Shown here piece by piece: positions 12,767 to 24,795 of a stretch of 64,000 bases of DNA. The position numbers were made by a program, and so were the translations under genes. Positions within the stretch are counted from its first letter, which is position 1. Every line of letters begins with the position of its first letter. Origin of the DNA: Tridacna crocea (Eukaryota; Mollusca; Bivalvia; Cardiida; Cardiidae); assembly GCA_943736015.1 (NCBI GenBank), contig OX031065.1, positions 37,834,427-37,898,426 of the forward strand. Direction: 5' to 3'. Under the pieces are notes generated by a model. It did no database searches, was not told where the DNA came from, and saw only the letters and a program-made list of their open reading frames with translations.

Positions 12767-13035
12767 GGTCCTACTAAAACACACCGTACCAGAACGTGAA
12801 ATATTTTGTATGCTTTTTTTTTTATTTTTATATTGAAAAACATATAATCTAACCTACCCAGCAATATTACATGCCAAATTTTCATATTTGTCAAGTTATT
12901 TGCCAATTTTAGACATTCTTGCACATGACCAGCAGGTGCCCCTTACGCCATACCAATTACATGAGCGCCGTAACGAATGTTGCGGCACAAAATTCTCGGC
13001 GTATTTTTCTGGTATGGCGCGTTTTAGTAGGACCC
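12767..13035. mobile_element. Short inverted-repeat element, about 268 bp
   Basis: Ends match over about 26 bp with three differences: left GGTCCTACTAAAACACACC, right (other strand) GGTCCTACTAAAACGCGCC. AATAAT lies near both outer edges (12758-12763 and 13036-13041), a possible target duplication with a 3-bp discrepancy at the left. No coding capacity. Confidence 0.55.
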
Positions 13036-14179
13036 AATAATGTTTTTAGTAATGTTAGCTACTGTGAATTTAGTTGTGTTTCGCTGCAATACAGCTTAAA
13101 ACAGACACAATGGAAAGGCAGAATTGCGCTGTACCTTTGCTACCGGAAATTTTTCGATGGAATTGAGACGGTACAGTCACAATAAATGTCCAAATATGAA
13201 AAAAAATCACCGTAGCGACTCACAACCCCTCACAAGTGAGACTAGATTACCACACAGCATCTAAGTAAAGAGGTCTTGTTTACTTGTTGACCATTCGGGT
13301 AAGACACAATATAGGGAACAGTAGTGTTGCACTTGGGGGTGAAAAATGAAGGTCCCTTAATTGACAAAAGAAGTAGTTTTTCATTTAGTACTATGCTTTA
13401 AGTTCAAGAAACCAAAATATCTTGTAGATTGCTGCGCACGAAATACATTTTTTGTTAGCAGACAAATTAACCTTCTAGAGCTTGTTACGGACACTACACA
13501 GGGATATAACATCAATAAAATACTTGAAATTATGTTTTTCTTTTTTTTTATGTCATACAGTTCAAATTTCCTCATATTTTTAACTGGTATAAAACAAAAA
13601 ATACAACCCAAAATGATAATTACATCTCATAATCCTTACAAGAAATCTTGCAAAAAATATTGCTGAAAAATTGCCATGTTTCAACTCTGCTCAAAAATAC
13701 AGTTCTCATCTTTAGACACTGTTATTACACAAAACTTGAAGTTTAACTTATAATCAACATACAGAAATAAAGAAAGTTTTATCAGACTCTGTCTATATCA
13801 ATTCAAATTTTGAAAACGAAAAAGCTGTAAGTTTGGTTACGGACTCTACATGAATATATGACAAAGGCAAATCTGTCTATTATCTTGAAATTTGTATTGA
13901 ACTGTGCTTGTTTCAATACTTTATTATGTAATTTATGATGTAATTAAAAAAAAATCCCTGTATATCAGTAATTTTTGCAAATACAAATATGAACAATGCA
14001 GAAAAAAGAAATGAACTCTTTGACAACTATCTGTTTTTGTATGAATGATATCATATCATGTTCTCATATACCTATTTCTGTAGGAATAAACATGAAAACT
14101 ATTAGTAAAGGTTCTTTTTTTGGGCACATGATAGTTCTAATATGGATAAATCTGTTCATGACACTACGCATTTTCCTTT

Positions 14180-14424
14180 AAAGGTGGGTATTTAGAATTT
14201 TTACATCTCACTAAATTAAAAAATATATATATCACTCAAATTCATATGAAAAAATAATACAAACCATCAATGATTAAGATTCATAGAACTACATTTTTTT
14301 TTTCTTTTGATGGTATTCCCTTAAAAGGCTACGTAGCCTCTTAAGATACTTTTAGAATTCGCGCCAAAAATCAATAGAGCATTGTGGGAAGTGACTGGCA
14401 CGTGACTCATAACGCTTAAATTCC
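14180..14424 (+). repeat. Dispersed 245-bp repeat with E2F-like and E-box motifs, copy 1
   Basis: Roughly 90% identical by eye to 28704-28954. Runs from AAAGGTGGGTATTTAG to AACGCTTAAATTCC. Carries the 12-bp palindrome GGCTACGTAGCC, a TTCGCGCCAAAAAT block (E2F-like on the minus strand) and GGCACGTGAC (E-box). This copy is inside the 3.6-kb element. Confidence 0.75.
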
Positions 14425-14970
14425 CTATCATAACAAACATAATGTCTTCTTCGGACGCTATGTTTGAAGCTTCTTCTGTGCATTCCTGTAAGTAAATGAG
14501 CGAACTGATCAGCTAAAAATGGAATGTGTCTCCCGTTGGTGTCAACCTGGGCCGTAGTAACTCTCTAATTTCTTGTGTTGTCGGACGGTTTTCAACTACT
14601 ATGAATGAAAATTAAAAGGCCTTGGGAGTATAAGGATGATTTTTTTGCATTTTTGTAAAATTTTCGTCCCAAAATCTGAAGGGCCACCTTTAATGGAAAT
14701 AAACATATTTATAGTCTTTCATCAACTTTTGGAAATGTCTGTTATTTCTTTGGGCTCAAAAACAAAGTGTAAAATGTTCAATTTCACCTCCCGCCTCTGT
14801 ATCAAGTGGGAAAGTTGTCAGCGACATGGAAAGAAGGTTGTGTAAGTACTGGTGTGAGTAAGCCAGGAAAACATGGAATGCCGTGATATAACATAGATGT
14901 TGAAAGGGGCATTAAACTCCAATCAACCAGAAAATGAACAGCAGACAAAGTATGTAAAAAGAACATTTCA

Positions 14971-15198
14971 AGTCCAAAACTGTTGTAACTCAAAACCTAT
15001 CTAAAACCCCAAGTTTAGGGGCACAACTGACTCCTTTATAGGGGTTATAAGATGTTTTCTTCAGTAAACAATGTAAATTTAGGTGCCATTGCTCATCATG
15101 AGCAATGGCACCTAAATTTACATTGTTTACTAAGGAGTCAAATTTGCCTCTAAACTTGGGTGTTTAAGATGGGTTTTTAGTTACAATAGTTTTGAACT
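14971..15198. repeat. Large near-perfect palindrome with 1-nt centre
   Basis: The inner arms (about 34 nt each) are perfect complements around C15097: GCCATTGCTCAT / ATGAGCAATGGC. The pairing continues outward with mismatches through GACTCCTT / AAGGAGTC, CCAAGTTTAG / CTAAACTTGG and TTGTAACT / AGTTACAA, interrupted by a ~27-nt insertion in the left arm (about 15037-15062). Looks like a hairpin-type element inserted into the 3.6-kb element. Confidence 0.75.
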
Positions 15199-17696
15199 TA
15201 GCCCTCGATTTGTAGACATCTAAATTATGTTCATGTTAAACAGTATATTGTAATTGATTTTGGCCTTAAAGTAAGTTTCAACGTCTGGCTTGTAAGTGTT
15301 ATCAAAATCAATTAACAAAAGCTATGTTATTATTATTTCTGTGTAACTTAATGTCAAAATATTTGATACATATATGCTATATATTAAATCATGTAGTGTC
15401 CGTAACTTTCACACCATTCTTTATTATCATCTGTGTAAAGAACATGTTCTGGTATTTTATTTGGAATTGTATCCTGTCTGAATAATGGATATTTAAGCTT
15501 TGGAAATATGTCTGCCTTTAAGTTACTGACGCTTATAAAATACTGCAATTATTCTCAATGAATGATATTAAGGGAGAAAACTACCATTTCAACAAAATGT
15601 ATCTTGAAAATAGAAATTGTGCCAAAAAAGCTTTCTCAATTAGTAATGTTACCTACAGAATGTAAAAGACAGCTAAATTTTGTTTTTTGTGCAGCAAAAG
15701 TATAATTTTAGTTTTATAATAATTTGGTTACGGACACTACACAATTATTGGTAAAGAAAGATGGGAAATAAACTTAACTTTATTAACTTATTAGCTGGAA
15801 AACTTTGGTGTTTTCTAATGTTGGAACCATATTAAGCTGATAAAACAAACTGATTTATAATGAATCGTTTGAATAGATTTTCTATGACTTAACTATTTAC
15901 AGTGATGCCACAGTGGAAAAAATGGTGTTTATAGATATGATACAATCAAGGAGATTTACTGTATTACATCACCAATCATGATCCTCAAAATAAACAAGGG
16001 ATGCTATATTTGATGAAAAAAAAACATTAAAACATAATTTGTGATTTTAAGTGGGGCAAAAAAAATGAGGAAAACTGGGGTTTTTTTTAAGGTTACGGAC
16101 ACTACACATTTTTTGTAGGGTCCGTAACCATTAAAGTTGGTTAACCGCTTTGTCTTAGGGGAAAGATGTTGTCAAATGTATTTTCTGAAATATGTGTAGG
16201 TCATGAGTGAATAATGAATTGCTGTGAAGTATCTTTAGAGACTTATATCCACTGAATTTTACATGGTTACGGACTCTACTATTTTTCTGAAAAGGCATTT
16301 TGTACATTTGAAAAAATCATGAAAATTTTTTTTTGTTAATAACACTTCCAAATGCTTTTCCATGTTGATCAACCTTATCATAGTTGTAATTCTATAACAA
16401 AAAGTACTTAAAAAAGTTGTATTAAGAAGTTTTTTTCATCCTATAACAAACAAGAGATATTCAAGATTAAATTTGCATAACATGCTACTACATTTACAGT
16501 TTTCGTCATATTTTTCATATTCTTTAACCAATTTTAACAAATCAAACATCAAATTAATCCTTGATAATTTTACTATCTGTTGAATATACCTACTGAGCAC
16601 TTACCAGAATATTTAACAAGTAGTGCAAATTGAAAAAAGAGTGAAATTCTAAGTGCAACAACATAACGCAAAAAAAGTACCATTTTGGGGGTATGTTTCA
16701 TGTTATATCTCGGAGGCCTTTTGATCTTAAGTGCTCAAATTTTGGCTGAGACTTGAACATACACTAACAAATGATTACACATAGGTTTCACTGATGTAGG
16801 ACTGGTGTAAATATAAAATAACTTGACATAACAACCAATTTTTTCAAATGATCCCTATATTGTGTCTTACCCGATTGTTTGAAACGAACAAATAGGTGGA
16901 GTTTTATATTTAACCTTGTAATTTAAGTTGACAAACACTGAAACCTTATATCACGACTGTCAGTGCGTCGAAAATACTGTAAGAGGTCGAATAAATTGAG
17001 CTTGGACGTTAACTTGAAAGTTGAAGGACGGGCCACACTTCCTTGATTTGAAAAGTTGGGGATTCAGGAAACAAAACTGTATAAATCGACGATTTTTGAC
17101 TGGACTTTTTAAGAGTTAAAGGCAGCTTTACCATTAAACATACCAGTGAAACGATTAATATAACAAAGGGAAGGTTCCAATCTTTCCTGATAGCCTTTCT
17201 AAGCGTTTGACTTGCGAATATATTTTGTAATCTATGGGGTTTACAGTCGCTTCAACAGGGGTTTTGTCACTTCCGGTAATAGATGACATGTTTGTACTGC
17301 GGACACATTATCGAGCAAACCGTATGGTGATCTAAATTCTGAGAGTCGTCTGCTTATATCGAATTCTTTGAAGACAGAACTAATTGTTTTTACTCTATAT
17401 TTTAGTTGTCCGATGCTTTACTGAGAATGCCCATTCAGATAGTTACAAATAGTTTGAGATAGATAGGGACCTCATAAATTTTTAAATAATCTTAAAAACT
17501 GCCTTCAATAGTTTTTGCACTTAAAATTATCATGGTTAATAATATTATATTTTACAATTCTGGGTGATTTCAGAATTTATAAGGACTTAATTTGACTTTT
17601 TTTCCCCATTTAATACAATGTTAAAAAATATTAGCAAAACAGTCCTAAAACCGCAGGATGATTGAAGGCTATTATTCCAAGTAAAGGTTTACCTGT

Positions 17697-17925
17697 TTAA
17701 CCCATTACCACACAATCCCTACTTTTGACACCCCTGAGAAAGAAGCCTTCAGAAAAAAATGTGGGAAAAGGAGAAAATGCTGGTAACCAGCATTTTCTCC
17801 TTTCCCCAAAATGTTTTCTACCCTTCACATGACAAATTTCAATTTTTCAGTCACTTTTATTTTGTCATCTGCTTATGCTTTCGATTTGGACAATCCTCGA
17901 ATTTTGTCGTTTGGTAATGAGTTAA
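17697..17925 (+). mobile_element. TTAA hairpin element, type A, full length
   Basis: TTAA at both ends (17697-17700, 17922-17925). Short arm CCCATTACCACACAATCCC, intact core, long arm to TTTGGTAATGAGTTAA. A good reference copy. Confidence 0.9.
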
Positions 17926-19802
17926 GTAAGAAAATTCTCATGCATGCAAGTGCAGTAATTGGGGTTATCTGTTACTTGAACTGCAAAAAAAAGCCAACTT
18001 TCCAGACCCTAATCCCGGATTTTTTTTGGGTGGGGGAGTGGGGGGGGCGGTGATTCAATATTGGAGACTTGCACACACTTCTTTACACATTGTTTTCTTT
18101 TCCAACCAGTCTTTTTTTTCCTCTGAAACCCTGTTAAATTCTGACTCACACCATGTGGTATAGCATACAACAATAAAATTAGTGTGACCATATTACAACT
18201 GATTTAATTTTGGGCGCCAAACCGAAAGAAAAATCGCACAGAAAAACAATCATGTCAAAACAAACCATGAAAGACCTTCAAATCTAAATATCAGGCTTAG
18301 AGTACATATCTCAACAAAAGTGGTATTAAACATGAAGACATGTCCAAAATAAAATCTAATCTAATATTGGAGAACAGACGCCCATGTAAAAAAAAAAACT
18401 TGGACATATCATCTTAAATTTCAAAGTTTGAATGAAAGTGACGAGAGCGATATCTTAGGTCCAGTAAAGAACTATACGCCCATTGTCAATAAAACGAACA
18501 TTCGATGTTCCATTGTTTTAATGAATATCTTTTGATTGACTTATTTCTTTAACAAATTTTCATTTGTATGCATGTTGTTTCCGTTCATGACCGGAAAGAC
18601 ACTGTCTTCTCTACATGCTAGCCCGAAAGTTATTTATTGCATGGTTTTCTTTTTAATATTTCTGGTATTATTGAAGACCTTATTTCTGTGTAAGTTAAAC
18701 AAAAGGGAATGGCCGAAGCTAAGTTGTGAGAACTTGTGGCCAGACCCTTTTGCCTTATTTAAATGATTACTGTCTTTGTTATATAGAAAACTATGTATAC
18801 AATTGGCAATAAAATATGTTTAAACTATCTTCTCTTATTCCTGCAAGTTCGAGGAGCATATCAATTGGATACATCGAGGCAAATTAAATTTTCCTAGATA
18901 TTTGTATTAATTTTCGCTTGTGATCACCATTTTCGTCCCAAAATGAAACGGACGTTACTGTTACCATTTCATTTTTTCGATTTCAGGCTTGTAATCAGAC
19001 GAACAAAAGGTTTCAGTGGCCAAGTAAGGAGGATAGTGTATGGCGAAAAAATATCACATATCATTTGTAAAGTAAATCCCCGATAGCTTCTGGGAAATCA
19101 AAAAGAATGTATAAACTGGAAAAGAGTGAAGATATGATAGAGGAGCTGTTTCAATATTAACGGGATATATTTGAAACATACGTTACTACATATTCCTAGT
19201 AGTTGTCTGATGTACATGGGGTAAAACTTTTACATTCATTGCTAAGATCAACTCGATGATATATTTCTCTTACCTTGATAGATTTATGACCGTTGACATA
19301 AGCCACCCTTTAGATATTTTCTTTTTTTTTTTTAAACATGCATTATCTAATTTGCATTACATCTGTTTCATGCAAAAATATGCCAAAAGTATACTAGTAG
19401 TTGTAAATTATTGAAATGTAAGTTTGACAATATTTTGCAGTTTTGAAAAAAAAGTTAATGTTAGTTACTTCAAGTAAAAAAATTAAAGTTCTTTGTTAAT
19501 CTGTATCATTTTTGTGATACCGGAGTCTTTTTTGTACAGAAAAGTGATCTCTATCTCTATAGTCATGGAACAAGTTCAGTACTTTTACAAAAGAAACACA
19601 TAAGTAGCCAAAGAAACATAGTTTTTACGTTAACTACAAAAAAAAAAAGGATACCTCAAGTAAATCTTGTTTTTTTTTCCGAAATAGACTTAATGATGTT
19701 CGCGGTAATTTGGGAAAATATTCTAGATAGATGCATCTTTGAAAGAGGTTGTATATTTCTCAAATTTGCAGATGTCATTTTTTTCGTTTTTTTTTGTTTT
19801 TT
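17926..19802. other. Intergenic stretch without recognisable genes
   Basis: AT-rich, with homopolymer runs. A guanine-rich tract (18028-18050; runs of 3, 5 and 8 G) could fold into a G-quadruplex. No exon or repeat that I can name. The stretch 16874-17696, before the hairpin element, is similarly empty. Confidence 0.5.
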
Positions 19803-20850
19803 ATTCCCCGCCGAAAAGGCGGCGGGGGCTATGGTAATAGTCTCCGTCCGTCCTTCCGTCCTTCCGTCAATCCGTCCGCCCGTCCTTCTGTCGCACATTT
19901 TTGTCCGGAGCATATCTCCAAAAGTATTTGAGATATCAACTTCAAACTTCACAAGTGGATAGATCTCATTGAGGAGGCGTGCAGTGTACAAGAACCATTA
20001 CTCTATCTTCAGCATTTTTGGAGTTATTGCCCTTTGTACATTTTTTCCTGGAATTTTTGTCCGGAGCATATCTCCAAAAGTATGAAAGCTAGGAACTTGA
20101 AACTTCACACACATATAGAACTCATTGAGGAGGCGTGCAGTGCACAAGATCCATTACTCTGTCTTCAGTATTTTTGGAGTTATTGCCCTTTGTACATTTT
20201 TACTTTGAATTTTTGTCCGGAGCATATCTCCAAAAGTATAAAAGCTAGGAACTTGAAACTTCACACATATATAGAACTCATTCAGGAGAAGTGAAGTGCA
20301 TAGCAACCATAACTCTGTCTTCAGTATTTTTGGAGTTGTTGCCCTTTGTAAATTTTAACTTTGGATTTTTGTCCGGAGCATATCTCCAAAAGTATAAAAG
20401 CTAGGAACTTGAAACATCACACGCATATAGAACTAATTAAGGAAAAGCGCAGTGCTAAAGAATCATAACTCTTCCTTCAGTAATTGTTGAGTTATTGCTC
20501 TTTGTAAATTTTTACTTTGGAATTTTGTCCTGAGCATATCTCCAAAAGTACAAAGGCTAGGAACTTCAAACTGTATACACTTATAGAATTCATTAAGGAG
20601 AAGTGCAGTTCACAAAAACCAAAACTCTGTCTTCAGTAATTTTTGAGTTATTGCCCTTTGTTAATTTTTACTTTGGATTTCTGTCTGGCGTATATCTGCA
20701 AAAGTATAAAAGCTAGGAACTTTAAACTTCACACACATATAGAACTAATTGAGGAGAAGTGCAGTGCACAAGAACCATAACTTTATCTTCAGTATTTATG
20801 AAGTTATTGCCCTTTGTAAATTTTTACTTTGAATTTTTGTTTGCACATTT
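19803..20850 (+). mobile_element. 156-bp tandem-core element, array 1
   Basis: Begins with a GC-rich hairpin (CCGCC...GGCGG) and a run of CCGTC repeats, then tandem units. The anchor GTCCGGAGCATATCTCC starts at 19903, 20059, 20215, 20371, 20527 and (diverged) 20683, an exact 156-bp period. Short frames across it are by-products of the repeat. Confidence 0.8.
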
Positions 20851-20928
20851 CTATTTAGATTCACAGGCTTTTTTTGACTGATCACCCTTTGATGAATTTA
20901 TCCTGTTCTGGGACAAGTGCTAATTTAT

Positions 20929-21140
20929 TTTTTCATTCTATTTCTTGTGAAGGCAACTCCTCCAACATTTCTTGGCAGATTTGAATGGAATTTTCACATT
21001 ATCATCTGACCTAACACAACGCCTCCCACATTTCATGGCAGATTTGGATGGAATTTTCACATGATCATGTGACCGATGGCATATTGTCAAGGTTTAGGGA
21101 TTCGTAGCTGCATCATGGAATAAGGGGGCTTCATGTTATA
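20929..21140. repeat. Spacer repeat between the two 156-bp arrays
   Basis: Holds two units built on CCTCCCACATTTCATGGCAG followed by ATTTG.ATGGAATTTTCACAT. The same sequence in reverse orientation appears at 53100-53330. Confidence 0.6.
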
Positions 21141-21289
21141 ATTTCATTTTTTCATTTTTTTTTTTACCCAAATCTCTTCAATTACTGGACATACCTCAAC
21201 AGATTTGGATGAGATTTTCACAGATCATGCAACCTAGCACATGTTGTCAGGGTTTTGCAATTTATCACTGTATCATGGAACAAGAGCGG

Positions 21290-22370
21290 CAAATTGTCGC
21301 AAGATACGCCCGTCTTACTCCAAGTTGTAAAGCTGGGGCATGCACCGGACAAAATTCAAGTATGAAAAACAACAAAGGGCAACAACTCAAAAATTAAGCA
21401 AGCAAGAGTTGTGATTTCTGTGCACTGCACTCCCCATCGATGAGATCTATCCACCCATGAAATTTCATAACCCTAGCTAGTATAGTTTTGGAGATATGCT
21501 CCGGACAAAAATCAAGTATGAAAAACAACAAAGGGCATTTACTCAAAAATTAAGCAAGCAAGAGTTATGATTCCTGTGCACTGCACTCCCCCTGAATGAG
21601 ATCTATCTACCCATGAAATTTCATAACCCTAGCTAGTATAGTTTTGGAGATATGCACCGGACAAAATTCAAGTATAAAAAACGACAAAGGGCAATAACTC
21701 AAAAATAAAGCAAGCAAGAGTTCTGATTCTTGTGCACTGCACTCCCCCTCCGTGAGATCTATCCACCCATGAAATTTCATAACCCTAGCTAGTATAGTTT
21801 TGAAGATATGCTCCGGACAAAATTCAAGTTTAAAAAAACGATAAAGGGCAATAACTCAAAAATTAAGCAAGCAAGAGTTATGATTCTTGTGCACTGCACT
21901 CTCCCTCGATGGGATCTATCCACCCATAAAATTTCATAACCCTAACTAATATAGTTCTGGAGATATGCTCTGGACAAAATTCAAAGATGAAAAACAACAA
22001 AGGGCAATAACTCAAAAATTAAGCGAGCAAGGGTTATGATTCCTGTGCACTGCACTCCCCCTGAATGAGATCTATCCACCCATGAAATTTCATAACCCTA
22101 GCTAGTATAGTTTTGGAGATATGCTCCGGACAAAATTCAAGTATGAAAAACGACAAAGGGCAATAACTCAAAAATTAAGCAAGCAAGAGTTATGATTCTT
22201 GTGCACTGCACTCCCCCTCGATGAGATCTATCCACACATGAAATTTCATAACCGTAGCTTGTATAGTTTTGGAGATTTGCTCCGGACAAAGAACTGGACG
22301 CCGCCCGCCCGCCCGGACGCCCGCCCGCCACGGGTGATCCCATAATACGTCCCGTCTTCGACGGGAGTAT
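21290..22370 (-). mobile_element. 156-bp tandem-core element, array 2, inverted
   Basis: Same family as 19803-20850 in the opposite orientation. The anchor CCGGACAAA (in two units altered) recurs at 21345, 21501, 21657, 21813, 21969, 22125 and 22281, again exactly 156 bp apart. Ends with a CGCCCGCC-rich stretch and a CCGTCTTCGACGGG hairpin. Confidence 0.8.
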
Positions 22371-23454
22371 AAAAAGGGGACTTCATGTCAAATTTAATTT
22401 TTTATCAGTGTATCTCCAACTTTTGCACATATTTTCATAGAACTTCATATTTTTATTGCTTGATCAAAGCCAGTAACCAATGAGTCAATTGTGCATTCGT
22501 CTCTCCATGCATCAGTCTGCTCGTAAACCTTTTAGATCACAAGTAATATCATATATCCATTCATCTACCCAGGCAGGTGCTACAAATTTCAACACTTTAG
22601 TCTCTAGCTACCTGCTTGAAATGGCAGCAGTGTGGCGGCTTATATTGTGAGAGGGATATCTTCTAAAGTCCTTGACAAAAATTGATGAAACTTCATGCAT
22701 GTTTTCCATTGGATAGTCCTGTGATACGTTTTTTTACCCCACTTATATGATATTACATGTCATGGAAAAAGGGGTTTTTATGTATATTTCCTTTATTTGT
22801 TTTCATTTTATGAAATGCCGAGTTCTGCAAAAAGGGTACTTAATGTATAATCCTGTTAGGCCACATGTACATGCAAAACATAATACCTCTTATACGTTTG
22901 TATCAGAAAAGGTCTTTTTCGGCGGGGGATATCATTTCAACGAAATTGCTTGTTTTCCCTGAATGTACCGGGACATCATTTCAGGGCGTCATACATACAT
23001 TATCTCCTGCTAGATGGCATTCTATAAATACTCATCTATCTGATATGGGCATCCTGGGTACAGAACCGAACCACTTTCCTACGCGACAACCGTTACTTTG
23101 AATTTAAAGCAAAAACAAGGTTTACCCAATAAACTATGATCACCTGTTTAGAGAAATATGTTGCTAATGCAGGTCTCATTTCTGCTCAAACGTATTGATA
23201 CGTAAAAGCTGTTTTCAACATTGCTACTTTATAGAGCGTACAGTCAGCCCGCTTTCGGGGCTAGTAGTGATGCGTCATATAAGACAGTCGAATCTTCGAA
23301 AAATATGACATGCGCAGACAACGGTCATACATACATAGACATGTATTTTAAACTGAATTGAGGTTCTGAGCTCATGCATTTGTCCAGTTATGTTTGCTTT
23401 TCATGTAACTGTGCGCAACTGTCGCAGAATGTTAAGATTCAGAGCAAAGATTTA
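22371..23454. other. Intergenic stretch, nothing recognised
   Basis: Starts with a tail of the same repeat style as the 156-bp elements (GGGGACTTCATGTC). No coding exon or RNA gene seen. Confidence 0.4.
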
Positions 23455-23594
23455 ACGCTTCTGGAAAAGGCAAAGTGTTCTCTCTTGCTGAAGAAAAATT
23501 CTCATTCATTTCATATGAGCCACATTAAAACGGTCATCTGCAAGTGTTTATAATTCGGACAGGTCTAAAATTTTGTTGTGCAGTAAAGGTTAAT
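23455..23594 (+). mobile_element. TTAA hairpin element, decayed
   Basis: Core stem is degenerate; the long-arm end is readable (GGTCATCTGCAAGTG ... GGTCTAAAATTTTGTTG ... AAAGGTTAA). Confidence 0.6.
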
Positions 23595-24003
23595 AGTGGT
23601 TCTATAAATTTATGCCGCAGCAAATATGCCAGAAGGCACAGAGACGTGCAGGGCAAGAAAATCAAGGATAAAAACACAGTAATATTCCTTCGGGACTAAT
23701 GTAGTACTGGATAGGAATCGGGGAAAATAACTGAAGAATGACCCTTATTCCCTTACACAAATGGATCCCGACGATTTTTTTTTTACTTTTTATTTACAGT
23801 TTTCCGTCTCCGTTTAACACTTTTGTAGACAGCTACATACATTTGTTGATAGCTACAGACTCTTTTTTTGTTGTTGTTCTGACTGTTAATAAAGATTTAT
23901 AATAGACAATCTAGCAGGGGAAAAAGGGATTTCCAAATTGGTAAATATTAATTTTCATATCCACAGGTTTTGAGTTATGCAACACCCTCTCTGCCGGATT
24001 TTG

Positions 24004-24233
24004 TCGACACTTTGCCAAATATGAGAATATCTTAGACCTGTCCAACTTGAAAGCATTTGCAGACGATAAATGACGAGAATATGTGATTAATTGTCTACGC
24101 AAATGTAGAAAACCTTGTGGGAAAAGGAGAAAATGCTGGTTATCAGCAATTTCTCCTTTTTTTTCAAACAGGGTCTTCAAAAGATGATTTCCCCAGAGTC
24201 GTTAAAACTCGGGATTGTGCGGTAAAGAGTTAA
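24004..24233 (-). mobile_element. TTAA hairpin element, type A, diverged
   Basis: CTTTGCCAAATATG start, core hairpin with a few changes, ends GCGGTAAAGAGTTAA. Confidence 0.75.
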
Positions 24234-24321
24234 CAGCGTCAAAGAAATAGCAGACCGATCTCAACCCCTATTTAAGTAACTTTCGTTGTACTAGTCGCGC
24301 CACATTACATTAAAATATGGC

Positions 24322-24550
24322 TTAACCCTTTCCCAAACGATAAATTTTAGACTCTTCCAAATTCAAAGAGTTTGCAGACAACAATATCTTAAATTTGATA
24401 AAAATGGCAGAAAGTTCTCCAAAAGGGTAGAAAACAATGTGGGAAAAGGAGAAATTGCTCGTTACGAGCAATTTCTCCTTTTCCCACAGTGTTTTCTAAT
24501 GGCTTGTATTCCAGACACGTAAAAACCACGGTTGTTTGGGAAAGATTTAT
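24322..24550 (-). mobile_element. TTAA hairpin element, type B
   Basis: TTAACCCTTTCCC start; type B core GAAATTGCTCGT/ACGAGCAATTTC perfectly paired; right end degenerate (GGGAAAGATTTATC). Confidence 0.85.
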
Positions 24551-24681
24551 CAATTTTTTTCTGGCTCTACTAGATTCTACAACAACATGCATGAGTTAAA
24601 CGAAGAGCATGAGCGTCAACAGTAGAGCAGTTTCCAGTAACGCTAGATGACCACCTGGGTCTGTATTCACCAACTATTCTT

Positions 24682-24795
24682 AGTATAAGTTATTGATCAT
24701 ATATTTCATTTGTATGAAATTAAATCGGAGGGAGGCGAAGCCGACCGACGATTTAGTTTCATACAAATGAAATATATGATCAATAACTAACTTAC
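24682..24795. repeat. Inverted repeat with ~40-nt arms and ~22-nt loop
   Basis: TTATTGATCATATATTTC... on the left pairs with ...GAAATATATGATCAATAA on the right; the GC-richer loop contains GAGGCGAAGCC. Adjacent on the right, AGTTTGCCCTACTTTC recurs inverted at about 26150. Confidence 0.7.

Larger units (their letters stand above)
13296..16873. mobile_element. 3.6-kb inverted-repeat element carrying repeated GTTACGGACACTAC motifs
   Basis: Ends are perfect inverted copies: left CGGGTAAGACACAATATAGG at 13296, right the same on the other strand ending at 16873. ATT flanks both sides, a possible 3-bp target duplication. Inside are seven copies of a GTTACGGAC(A/T)CTAC-like motif at about 13484, 13835, 15393 (minus), 15726, 16091, 16125 (minus, one change) and 16265. 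No long open frame is visible, so it appears non-autonomous. A dispersed repeat (14180-14424) and a large palindrome (14971-15198) lie within it. I do not recognise the superfamily. Confidence 0.6.

Noticed and set aside
13361..13666. 101-codon open frame MTKEVVFHLVLCF near the left end of the 3.6-kb element
   Set aside because: Hydrophobic, AT-driven composition and no recognisable domain; it also overlaps one of the repeated motifs. Could not be supported as a transposase.
19656..20294. Open frames of 60-111 codons over the CCGTC and 156-bp repeat region
   Set aside because: They follow the tandem repeat and appear in several frames on both strands, so they are repeat by-products.
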